Shown: piece by piece, positions 6,969-14,343 of the stretch | How positions within the stretch are numbered: the stretch's first letter is position 1 | Layout: each line of letters starts with the position of its first letter | Assembly (NCBI GenBank): GCA_948934525.1 | Contig: CAQZSK010000016.1 | Span: forward strand, 1-29,133 | Source of the DNA: an uncultured Clostridia bacterium | Lineage (GTDB): Bacteria; Bacillota; Clostridia; TANB77; CAG-508 | Length of the DNA stretch: 29,133 bases | Direction of reading: 5' to 3' | Notes under the pieces: generated by a model | Databases searched by the model: none | What the model was told of the DNA's origin: nothing | What the model saw: the letters and a program-made list of their open reading frames with translations, nothing else | Translations under genes and position numbers: made by a program

Positions 6969-8297
6969 TTAAATATATTGGTATTTTTTCCTATTTACTA
7001 CAAGGAAGGTGATACTAACTATTAATGCTAATACTTCTGCAAAAATAACTGCAATCCAAATACCATTTAATCCCCAAATAAGTGGAAGTATAAATATCAT
7101 TGCTATTTGGAAAAGTAGTGTTCTTAAAAATGAAATAGCTGCTGAAACCACTCCATTGTTTAATGCAGTAAAAAAAGATGATGCAAAAATATTAATTCCA
7201 CTAATTAAGTAAGAAATTGAAAATATGCGTATTGCATTTACTGTCATATCTAGCAAATTTGCATTATAACTAACAAATATACTTGCTAATGGCTTGGCTA
7301 ATAATTCTCCTACTACTGTCATAACAATTGATGTAATTGTTAAAAGCTTCAAACTTTTTTTCAATAAGCTTTTTAATTCTTCTTTATTTTCTGCTCCATA
7401 ATGATATCCTACAATTGGTGCTGAACCTATGGAGTATCCCATATAAGTTCCTGAAAAGATAAAGCTAACATACATAATAATTCCATAAGCTACTACTCCA
7501 TCTGACCCAGCATATTTCATTAATTGTAAATTGTATAGCATATTTACTAATGACATGGAAATATTCGTCACCATTTCAGAAGAACCATTGGCACATGCTT
7601 GTAAGATTGGCTTTAATTCAAATTTTGTTTTCACTAATTTCAAGGTCTCACTTTTCTTTATAAAGTAAATAAGTGGTACAATTCCTCCTATCAATTGACT
7701 AATTCCTGTAGCAACTGCTGCTCCAAAAACTCCCATTTTAAAAACATAGATAAACAGAAAGTCTAAGATCATATTTAGCACACCAGTTATAATGGAAATG
7801 ATTAGTCCCATTCTTGGCTTTTCTGCTACAATTAAGAAACTTTGGAAACAGTTTTGTAGCATAAAAGGTATTAGTGCAATAATTAAAGTTCTACCATAAG
7901 TTACACAAATCTCTACAAGATTTCCTTCTGCTCCTAGTAGTTTTGCTACTGGCTCCATTACAATAAGCCCTATAACTGTAAAAATGAAACCTATAATCGT
8001 AACCACATAAAGAAGCATAGAAAAATACCTATTTGCTTTTTCTTTGTTTCCCTCCCCTATTGTTTTAGAAACTAAGGCACTTCCACCTGTACCTATCATA
8101 AAACCTATTGAACCTAAAATCATAATCGCTGGCATAATTAAGTTCACTCCTGCAAAGGCATCTGAGCCTACACAGTTTGATACAAATAGTCCGTCTACTA
8201 CACCATAAATGGAAGTAAATATCATCATAATAATAGTTGGTATAGTAAACTGAATTAATTTTTTATACGTAAAATGTTCCGATAATTGTATGTTCAT
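6969..8297 (-). CDS. MATE family efflux transporter
   Basis: A 442-residue protein with about twelve membrane segments in two homologous halves, the usual size for a MATE transporter. Typical features are the 'VDGLFVSNCVGSDAFAGVNL' opening, 'GTGGSALVSKTIGEGN' and the matching second-half 'GYSIGSAPIVGYHYGAENKEELKSLLKKS'. It exports cationic compounds in exchange for Na+ or H+; the substrate is unknown. Its ATG overlaps the stop of the cytidylate-kinase-like gene by one base, so the pair is translationally coupled. Both genes lie behind a long structured leader with terminators, so expression is probably conditional. Confidence 0.93.
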   Translation of the reverse strand: MNIQLSEHFTYKKLIQFTIPTIIMMIFTSIYGVVDGLFVSNCVGSDAFAGVNLIMPAIMILGSIGFMIGTGGSALVSKTIGEGNKEKANRYFSMLLYVVTIIGFIFTVIGLIVMEPVAKLLGAEGNLVEICVTYGRTLIIALIPFMLQNCFQSFLIVAEKPRMGLIISIITGVLNMILDFLFIYVFKMGVFGAAVATGISQLIGGIVPLIYFIKKSETLKLVKTKFELKPILQACANGSSEMVTNISMSLVNMLYNLQLMKYAGSDGVVAYGIIMYVSFIFSGTYMGYSIGSAPIVGYHYGAENKEELKSLLKKSLKLLTITSIVMTVVGELLAKPLASIFVSYNANLLDMTVNAIRIFSISYLISGINIFASSFFTALNNGVVSAAISFLRTLLFQIAMIFILPLIWGLNGIWIAVIFAEVLALIVSITFLVVNRKKYQYI

Positions 8298-8911
8298 TAT
8301 TTCCTCCTAAACCATTCTTCAATATAATCTGCAAGCGGAGAAATCATTTCTTTTATTTCTACACCTGATGTGTTAATACATAAGTGATAATTCTCTTTAT
8401 CTCCCCACTCTAAATTTGAAATTATTCTATGATAATTTCTTCTATTTTTATCAATTTGTTTAATCTTATTCTGTAATTCTTTATCAGTCATATCTTTTTC
8501 ATCTTGTCTTTTTTGTCTGCAACGCTCTATCTTAGATTGCATATTAGCATACACAAATAAATTCATAGGTCCATATTCTTTTAAAGTAATATCTGCTCCT
8601 CTTCCTACAATAATACAATCTCCTTTTTCTGCAATTTGTTTTAATACTTTTGCTTCTGCTACCAACACTTCTGTTTGATTACTTTGATAAACTGGATATA
8701 TTGCAAATGATTTAGCAAAATGGAAAGCATAAGGATACATTCCTTTTTCTGAAATATTTTTGATATATTCCTCTGACATTCCAGTTTCTTTGGCAATGGA
8801 AGTTATAATCTCTGCATCATAATAGCTAAAATCTAATTCATCTGCTAGCCTTTTTCCAATTTCTCTACCACCACTTCCGAATTCTCTACTGATAGTAATA
8901 ATTTTGTTCAT
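8297..8911 (-). CDS. Cytidylate kinase-like P-loop protein
   Basis: A 204-residue protein of the cytidylate-kinase-like family. The P-loop is near the N-terminus (ISREFGSGGREIGKRLA), followed by 'FSYYDAEIITSIAKETGMS' and 'GDCIIVGRGADITL'; an Arg-rich lid follows (ERCRQKRQDE, KNRRNYH). The family differs from the Cmk that makes CDP, and its substrate is generally unknown. The ribosome site is GGAGGAGAAAAG just before ATG. It is the first gene after the structured leader and is coupled to the MATE gene. Confidence 0.88.
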   Translation of the reverse strand: MNKIITISREFGSGGREIGKRLADELDFSYYDAEIITSIAKETGMSEEYIKNISEKGMYPYAFHFAKSFAIYPVYQSNQTEVLVAEAKVLKQIAEKGDCIIVGRGADITLKEYGPMNLFVYANMQSKIERCRQKRQDEKDMTDKELQNKIKQIDKNRRNYHRIISNLEWGDKENYHLCINTSGVEIKEMISPLADYIEEWFRRK

Positions 8912-8945
8912 CTTTTCTCCTCCTTCTCTTTTTGAATATAAAAAA

Positions 8946-8997
8946 GCGAATTAACAATTTCTAAATGCTAAAAGCATTGAGAAATTGTAACATACGC
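8946..8997 (-). terminator. Second terminator-like hairpin in the leader
   Basis: On the minus strand a long nested hairpin (outer GCG/CGC, then ACAATTTCT/AGAAATTGT, then AATGCT-TTT-AGCATT) is followed directly by TTTTTT. It lies inside the leader, about 35 bases before the kinase-like start codon. Confidence 0.75.
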
Positions 8998-9013
8998 AAT
9001 AATTATCTTCTAC

Positions 9014-9055
9014 GGAAATATACACAAATTGTTAAAACAATTTGCTGTAATTTCC
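9014..9055 (-). other. Leader hairpin
   Basis: On the minus strand GGAAAT pairs with ATTTCC around a perfect inner stem CAAATTGT-TTTA-ACAATTTG. It has no T run. It lies between the two terminator-like structures of the same leader. Confidence 0.6.
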
Positions 9056-9063
9056 TAGAATAT

Positions 9064-9175
9064 AAAAAAAGCTCCATTATTTTTTCAAATAACCGAGCGC
9101 ACTCGACATCTTCCTCGACAGAAGATTGATAGTTCAATCATTGCGTTGCGACGCATCTGTCCTCCGATGACAATG
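9064..9175 (-). promoter_or_regulatory. Structured leader with terminator, riboswitch candidate
   Basis: Read on the minus strand from the promoter at 9182-9210. A three-way junction is closed by GACAGA/TCTGTC (9161-9117) and contains the hairpins TGCGT-CGCA-ACGCA and GATTGA-ACTA-TCAATC. Next comes a short hairpin, CGAG-TGCG-CTCG (9105-9094). Its CTCG half also forms the base of an intrinsic terminator (GCTC..TTATTT-GAAA-AAATAA..GAGC plus seven Ts, 9098-9064). Mutually exclusive pairing next to a terminator is the usual plan of a transcriptional riboswitch or attenuator. I cannot match it from memory to a known class; guanidine-IV is worth testing because it is known upstream of clostridial MATE pumps. 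Confidence 0.6.
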
Positions 9176-9181
9176 TATAAT

Positions 9182-9210
9182 AATATACGACAACTTTTTT
9201 TATTTGTCAA
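9182..9210 (-). promoter_or_regulatory. Sigma-A promoter of the kinase-like/MATE operon
   Basis: On the minus strand, -35 TTGACA (9210-9205) and -10 TATATT (9187-9182) are 17 bases apart. The -35 box overlaps the stop codon of the upstream DUF5684 gene. The resulting leader is about 265 bases long. Confidence 0.85.
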
Positions 9211-9692
9211 GACTTAATTTTATTTTTTATGGCAAAAAGAAAGATTGGTCTCAAAAATCCTAAAGTTAGTACACTAAATACAGTAAAAATATCACCGTAT
9301 TTGCCGATTGCTTTTGTATATATTTTGTGTGCTATAATAACATCTAATACAAAACTAATCAATACACAAATTAAAAATATTCCAAATAAAATCATATTAC
9401 CTTGCATATAACTCCAAAAGCAAGTTACTGCCATAACAGCATTTAATACTGCTACCAAGCTCCCTAAAATTTTATGTCCTGCAATTTTTCCTAATAGATA
9501 TTTATTATAAAATGGTATCCATGCTGTTCCAACTGCTTTATATTCTAAGTTTTTACTCATCTCCATAATCGCAATACTTTCAAAAATGTAAGTCATAATT
9601 TGATATATGATAATAAGTAAAAATATTGCAAGAAAAATATAAAAAATTGCTGATAATATTCCCATTAAAAGTATAACACTAATTCCTCCCAT
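9207..9692 (-). CDS. DUF5684-like membrane protein
   Basis: A 161-residue integral membrane protein with about four hydrophobic segments. The middle reads 'YKAVGTAWIPFYNKYLLGKIAG', the pattern of DUF5684-type proteins in which 'IPxYNxY' follows the first helices. Function is unknown. It is the last gene of the DUF4358/AlgI/DHHW operon, 14 bases after the DHHW gene, so it may take part in the same surface-polymer process, but that is only by association. Confidence 0.7.
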   Translation of the reverse strand: MGGISVILLMGILSAIFYIFLAIFLLIIIYQIMTYIFESIAIMEMSKNLEYKAVGTAWIPFYNKYLLGKIAGHKILGSLVAVLNAVMAVTCFWSYMQGNMILFGIFLICVLISFVLDVIIAHKIYTKAIGKYGDIFTVFSVLTLGFLRPIFLFAIKNKIKS

Positions 9693-9706
9693 ATTGCTTC
9701 CTCCTT

Positions 9707-10801
9707 TTACTTGAATGTACCACTATTATTTAAAACTGTTGTGCTATAAATAAACAATATATCTTGGTCTTCAAATTCTATATAATTTCCAATATCTTTA
9801 CTTCTCATATATCTAATATCTACTAATGTTATTTTAGAATAAGCCTCTGTAAATAAAGGAACTAGGCTACTAGCAAAAGAATCCCTAAATACTACTAGCT
9901 CTTTTCCTTCCTCCCCTTTTGGATTGGTTATAGTAATTAGTGGTGTAGGTCCTGATAAATAAATATCATACTTGTCATTGCTAGTTAGTTTTTCTTTATC
10001 ATATATTTTAGTTTCTTTTTTATTTTCATAATTATATACAGTTGCATTTTCTACGATTTCATTTGTACTAACACAAATCTTATCCTTCTCTGTTTTAACT
10101 GCTAACTGCCCTGCATAAACACCATCAAACTCAATTACATCTTGTTTTGTATAACTAGCATGCATTCTGTTTTTAAAATTCATTTTTGTACTAATTCTAT
10201 CTACTACCTTTTGTAAATTTTCTTGCTTCCAATGAATATCTGTTACATAATAGTCCTTTAATTGTAAGCAATCAAAAATAGGGATATATTCCATTCCTTT
10301 TAAGTTTTGTGCCATCATTGCTTCCATTTTTTCATAGTCCATACCAATGTACTCTTTTCTATTAACAAAGTAATTCTTATCTGGGACAATCGTATAGTAG
10401 CATTTCATCCCTTGCAAATAGTCATTTTGAATAGCATTTATTTTATTAGTTGCATTAGCTATAGATACTTCATTTAATGGATATTCTATTTTAACCAAAC
10501 TATCTTGATATAAATAAATATCATGATTGTCTTTTTTTCTAAATACATCTAGTTCTAATGCTGCTTTTAATTTTCTAAAGTCTTCCCTTTTTATCATTTG
10601 GTCTGTACTGTATTTATCAAAATCTTGTCCCAAACTGCCATCTAATAACTTCTTTACTGTTATCTTTGGAAACTGTGCAAGTTTTCTTCTTTCTGCATAA
10701 GATATTTCTATATCTTTGGTACATAAGTTGATGACAAAAAATAATACTAGCACTAATAAAAATGTAAATGTTACTACTACATTTTTTGTTTTATCTGACA
10801 T
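9707..10801 (-). CDS. DHHW (AlgJ-like) family protein
   Basis: A 364-residue protein with one N-terminal membrane anchor (residues 9-27) and an extracytoplasmic domain. It starts with the family feature 'YAERRKLAQFPKITVKKLLDG', continues to the name-giving site, here YYVTDIHW rather than TDHHW, and ends with the SGNH-like 'VVFRDSFASSLVPLF'. DHHW proteins resemble AlgJ/AlgX and work with an AlgI-type acyltransferase to O-acetylate a surface polysaccharide. The AlgI partner is directly upstream (10-base gap), which supports this role. The first His of DHHW is replaced by Ile; the Asp and second His remain. Confidence 0.88.
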   Translation of the reverse strand: MSDKTKNVVVTFTFLLVLVLFFVINLCTKDIEISYAERRKLAQFPKITVKKLLDGSLGQDFDKYSTDQMIKREDFRKLKAALELDVFRKKDNHDIYLYQDSLVKIEYPLNEVSIANATNKINAIQNDYLQGMKCYYTIVPDKNYFVNRKEYIGMDYEKMEAMMAQNLKGMEYIPIFDCLQLKDYYVTDIHWKQENLQKVVDRISTKMNFKNRMHASYTKQDVIEFDGVYAGQLAVKTEKDKICVSTNEIVENATVYNYENKKETKIYDKEKLTSNDKYDIYLSGPTPLITITNPKGEEGKELVVFRDSFASSLVPLFTEAYSKITLVDIRYMRSKDIGNYIEFEDQDILFIYSTTVLNNSGTFK

Positions 10802-10811
10802 AACTTTCTCC

Positions 10812-12210
10812 TTAAAATCTAAAATACAAAAATGGGTTATAGGAATTATCTACTAAGTAAGCAGTCACAAATATTAATAAACAAATTAACACGATTGGCT
10901 CTAAAAAGTTTATTACCTTCCTTATTTTTGCTTTCTCTTTTAATTGACTAATCTTGTTTTTCAAAAATGGTGTTGCACCAATTAATCCAAGTACAAGAAT
11001 TACAAAGTAACTTTTTAAATAATACAAAGTATAGGAATTCATTACTGCTTCTCCGTTTGCTCCAAATAGTCCTCCTATTTGCGCAAATGCTTGTCCTATA
11101 TCATTACCATTAAAAATAATAAAGCTTATCATGACAATAAATAGTACATAAATATGTTGAAATATCTTTGGTACCTTTTCTAATATCTTTAATAAAAATG
11201 TCTTTTCAATAATTAATAAAACTCCAAATAATAAGCCCCATATAATAAATGTCCAATTAGCCCCATGCCATAAGCCTGTTAGCATCCATACAACAAAAAT
11301 ATTGCGAATGAGTTTTACTTTTCCTACTCGATTTCCACCAAGTGGAATATACACATAATCTCTAAACCATTGACTAAGTGAAATATGCCATCTTCTCCAA
11401 AATTCTGTAATACTTTTAGAAATATATGGATAATTGAAATTTTCTAAAAATTCAAATCCAAGCATCTTTCCTAAACCTATTGCCATATCTGAATAAGCAG
11501 AGAAATCAAAGTAAATTTGAAGACTAAAGGCAATTCCATAAATCCAATAAAATACTATACTCTTCTCATCTGTTGCTAAAAAGATTTGGCATAGTTCGCC
11601 TAAACTATTAGCAATTAGTACTTTTTTAGAAAGTCCTACTATAAATCTTCTAATTCCCAAAGAAAACTTTTCAAAGGTATGTTCTCTTTTGGTAAGTTCT
11701 TTTTCTACATCTGTATATCGTACAATTGGACCTGCTATTAATTGTGGGAATAATGACACATAGGTTGCTAGTTTAATCAAACTCCTTTGTGCAGCCACTT
11801 TCCCGTTATAGATATCTATAATATAGCTTAATACTTGAAAAGTATAAAAAGAAATTCCAATTGGCAGTGCTAAATTTAGTAATGCTATTTTTGTACCAAA
11901 CACTCCATTAAAATTAGCAATCATAAAGTCTGAATATTTAAATACAATAAGAGCACCTAAGCTAATGATAACAGATGTAGTTAAAAATATCTTTTTCTGT
12001 TTTGGATATTTTTCCATCAAAATTCCGGTGTATATAAGCAGATAATATTGATCCAATCATCACCAATATATAAATAGGCTCCCCATAGAAGTAAAACAAT
12101 AGGGAGCTTATTAGTAATATTGTATTTTTGTATTTTGTTGGTACTGCTAAATATAGAATTAATACACACGGTAAAAAATAATATAAAAAGCTAATACTTG
12201 AAAAAAGCAC
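10812..12210 (-). CDS. AlgI-type MBOAT O-acyltransferase, +1 frameshift at CGG
   Basis: A 465-residue multi-span acyltransferase encoded in two frames. The ATG at 12210 gives the usual start (MLFSSISFLYYFLPCVLILY, then 'LISSLLFYFYGEP'). In frame it runs off into non-homologous residues after 'SAYIH' at the codon CGG (12027-12025). Skipping that C (CAC C GGA ATT) gives SAYIH-G-ILMEKYPKQKK and continues with the full catalytic part: 'QLIAGPIVRY', 'SITEFWRRWHISLSQWFRDYVYIPLGG' and 'WMLTGLWHGANWTFIIWG' with the active-site His. The joined length is normal for the family. It moves acetyl groups across the membrane for polysaccharide O-acetylation with the DHHW protein. No ribosome site supports an independent start for the second part. 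Confidence 0.9.
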
Positions 12211-12219
12211 AATTTCCTC

Positions 12220-12777
12220 CTAAATTTCTTCTGTTTTTTGTAGTTCTTTTCCTACTTTTCCGTCTACTGCACTTTTGAATTCATCATATACAGGTTTTGC
12301 CCATTCTTCACTTGCCATTACTAAAAAAATAATGTTTTCATGGTTTGTAACATATACTTTTTCTGCTGTTACACAAATCCATTTTCTTGTGTCAATATTG
12401 TCAAGCATTTCTTGTTTCATTTTCTCAACATCTGCACCTTTAGCAGTTTTTACAAATACTGCTGAATATGCTTGTGAGCTCATCATAGGCTCTGATAATA
12501 CAAGTGCTTCTACATTTTGTGTTGATTGTAAACCTGTTGCTGCTTTTACTGCTAATTCATCTGTCACATCAATTTCTCTTGTTTCGATAGATGGAAGCTT
12601 GTCTCCTAATTTGGTATAAATGCTATTTAATGTATCTTGCATTTCTTGTGTTGTTTGCATTTTTGCATTAGTAGTTTCTCCTCCATTTTCCTTATTTTTT
12701 CCACTTATCATCACAATTCCAACAACAACTAGTGCAATGATAGCAATTGCCACTACTCCAATGATAACCTTTTTCAT
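12220..12777 (-). CDS. DUF4358-like anchored protein
   Basis: A 185-residue protein with an N-terminal membrane segment (residues 4-24), a Thr/Gln-rich linker and an extracytoplasmic domain. The body 'EMQDTLNSIYTKLGDKLPSIETREID' and 'VEALVLSEPMMSSQAYSAVFVKTAKGADVEKMKQEML' fits DUF4358, which is often found beside DHHW and AlgI genes in clostridia. Function is unknown; assistance in polymer acetylation is inferred from position. It is the first gene of the operon, nine bases before algI. Confidence 0.75.
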   Translation of the reverse strand: MKKVIIGVVAIAIIALVVVGIVMISGKNKENGGETTNAKMQTTQEMQDTLNSIYTKLGDKLPSIETREIDVTDELAVKAATGLQSTQNVEALVLSEPMMSSQAYSAVFVKTAKGADVEKMKQEMLDNIDTRKWICVTAEKVYVTNHENIIFLVMASEEWAKPVYDEFKSAVDGKVGKELQKTEEI

Positions 12778-12845
12778 AATTTTTCTTCCTTTCTTTCATA
12801 TTTTTTTCATATTATCATATTTTATGTATTTTGTATAGAGGGTAT

Positions 12846-13517
12846 TTATTTTTTTTGAAATACTGCACAAATACCATTCCAAATCCCCTTAAATACATTA
12901 CCTATAGTATCTATTACTGCCTGAACAATAGAATTTGAATTGTAAAAATCCATAATTAATTTATTGGTTGGCGGAAAGAACCATAAAATGGCACAAATAG
13001 CAATAATAATAAAAATAGTAATCAATAACTCTCTCAATCTTTTCCATGTCCATTTATACTTAATTTTATATCCTAAATTTCTTAAATAGCCTTCATATGC
13101 CTGTTGATATCTTTGCTCATACTGTTCCTGCACTTTTCTTTGTCTTTCTTGTTCTTCTCTTCTTTCTTGATACTGCCTTTTTAAAGCCTCTCTATACTCC
13201 TTCTCTGACATTGGCTTTGTTTGAGCTTGATATGACTGTTCAGGTTGTTTTTGGCTATCATTTGGCTGTGGTTGTTTCTTTGCTTCTTCCTGCCTTCTTT
13301 CTTGTATTAGCTTTAAATCATATTCTTTTCTTTTTGTTTCATCACTTAGTACTTCATATGCCTCATTAAGTTGCTTCATCTTTTTTTCAGCTTCTTGCTT
13401 ATCTCCATTTATTTGCAAGTCAGGATGATATTTTTTTGCAAGTACCTTGTAGGCTTTTTCTATAATTTCTTTGGAAGCATTTTCACTTACTTCTAATACT
13501 TCATATAGTGTTTTCAT
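12846..13517 (-). CDS. J-domain protein with C-terminal membrane segment
   Basis: A 223-residue protein. Residues 1-68 are a J domain (TLYEVLEVSENASKEIIEKA) with the HPD tripeptide at about 31-33 (KKYHPDLQ) that stimulates DnaK ATPase. A Gln/Glu/Arg-rich, probably helical, linker follows (about 75-150). A hydrophobic segment (about 165-185, LLITIFIIIAICAILWFFPP) anchors it to the membrane. It lacks the Gly/Phe region, zinc fingers and C-terminal substrate domains of DnaJ, so it is a specialised co-chaperone, not dnaJ itself. It probably recruits DnaK to the membrane. It is divergent from DUF4364. Confidence 0.85.
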   Translation of the reverse strand: MKTLYEVLEVSENASKEIIEKAYKVLAKKYHPDLQINGDKQEAEKKMKQLNEAYEVLSDETKRKEYDLKLIQERRQEEAKKQPQPNDSQKQPEQSYQAQTKPMSEKEYREALKRQYQERREEQERQRKVQEQYEQRYQQAYEGYLRNLGYKIKYKWTWKRLRELLITIFIIIAICAILWFFPPTNKLIMDFYNSNSIVQAVIDTIGNVFKGIWNGICAVFQKK

Positions 13518-13550
13518 ATTTTTCTTTCCTTTATTTTTTCTTTCTGTTTT

Positions 13551-13559
13551 AGTATATCA
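13551..13559 (-). promoter_or_regulatory. Probable extended -10 promoter of the J-domain gene
   Basis: On the minus strand TGATATACT gives an extended -10 (TATACT, 13556-13551). The -35 region is weak. Confidence 0.4.
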
Positions 13560-13597
13560 TTTTTATTGCAAAAAGAATAGTATTTTTTAATAGTTTG

Positions 13598-13606
13598 TGT
13601 TATAAT
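13598..13606 (+). promoter_or_regulatory. Extended -10 promoter of the DUF4364 gene
   Basis: TGTTATAAT carries a perfect -10 (13601-13606) with the extended TG. The -35 is poor. A structured leader of about 90 bases follows. Confidence 0.65.
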
Positions 13607-13614
13607 TCAGTCAG

Positions 13615-13669
13615 CCGTGTGAAGCAAAGCGAATTACGGATGATTGATGCAATTGCCGTAAGGCAATTG
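13615..13669 (+). other. Paired hairpins in the DUF4364 leader
   Basis: CCGT (13615-13618) pairs with ACGG (13636-13639) around an AT-rich interior containing GAAGCAAAGC. The second hairpin is a perfect eight-pair stem, CAATTGCC-GTAA-GGCAATTG, with a GNRA-type loop (13650-13669). Downstream CCTT (13674-13677) could pair with AAGG of the ribosome site. No T run is present, so translational rather than transcriptional control is the more natural reading, if there is control at all. Confidence 0.5.
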
Positions 13670-13703
13670 TATTCCTTAGAAAAGCCTTAAAGGAGTGAAA
13701 AAC

Positions 13704-14235
13704 GTGAAATTAACACAAGACGGAGAAGTTTTAGCAGAAAACAAAGTATTAATTTTATACATTTTAAATAAATTAGAAAATCCTATTACCAATGATGGAC
13801 TACTTAGGTTAGTTCTCTCTGTTATGGATATGAACTATTTTTATTTTCAACAATTCTTACTAGATTTATTAGAAAATCAATATATCGCTCGATTTGACCA
13901 AGATGGAAAGCATACTTATTCTATTACAGAAAAAGGTAAAGAAGCCTTAGAACTAACACAGGATATGTTACCTCGGTATTATGAAATTGAAAGTAGACAC
14001 TAGCTTTCAAAGTGAACTTACCACTACCGCTGAAGAAGAATCTATTACAGCTGAGTTTACTCCTAGAAGTGAAAATGATTATACGGTAACTTGCAAAATC
14101 AATGAAAATAATACTTGTATTTTTGAAGTTAGTGTATTTGCAGGTTCTCGTGAAGAAGCCAAAAAAATAGTAGATAACTGGAAAGAAAATGCTTACCGAA
14201 TCTACCCTGAAATTTTAAATTCGTTAAATAAATAA
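13704..14235 (+). CDS. DUF4364 family protein, +1 frameshift at CGG
   Basis: A 176-residue protein in two frames. GTG at 13704 is chosen because AGGAG at 13691-13695 lies eight bases before it; the GTG at 13695 overlaps that site. The N-terminal winged-helix part 'VLAENKVLILYILNKLENPITN' to 'YSITEKGKEALEL' ends in frame soon after the codon CGG (13974-13976). Skipping the C (CCT C GGT ATT) gives DMLP-G-IMKLKVDTSFQSEL and leads into the typical DUF4364 C-terminus 'DYTVTCKINENNTCIFEVSV', ending in 'DNWKENAYRIYPEILNSL'. The joined length matches the family (about 170-180). The ATG at 13981 has no ribosome site, so a separate second gene is unlikely. It is probably a DNA-binding regulator; targets are unknown. 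Confidence 0.88.
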
Positions 14236-14343
14236 GTGTCAGTTAGGGGACGTTAGTTTAACTGACACTTTTGTTATTACTTATTATAAAAACTTTCCTT
14301 TTTTCCTAAAATGTCAGTTAAACTAACGTCCCCTAACTGACAC
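14236..14343. repeat. REP/BIME-like perfect inverted repeat between convergent genes
   Basis: Two 32-base copies, 14236-14267 and 14312-14343, are exact reverse complements separated by 44 AT-rich bases. Each copy is itself a hairpin (GTGTCAGTTA pairs with TAACTGACA) with GGGGACG in the interior. The first copy starts right after the DUF4364 TAA, and the second ends on the first base of the proS stop triplet as read on the plus strand. Each is followed in its own direction by T-rich sequence, so the pair can end both convergent transcripts. A GGGGAC core between GTCA/TGAC arms is, from memory, typical of REP elements mobilised by RAYT transposases in clostridia; no transposase is in the window. 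Confidence 0.85.

Noticed and set aside
12025..12035. Programmed -1 frameshifting
   Set aside because: All five sites need +1, and no shared slippery heptamer is present.
13981..14235. Separate small gene after DUF4364
   Set aside because: It lacks a ribosome site and matches the missing C-terminal half of DUF4364.
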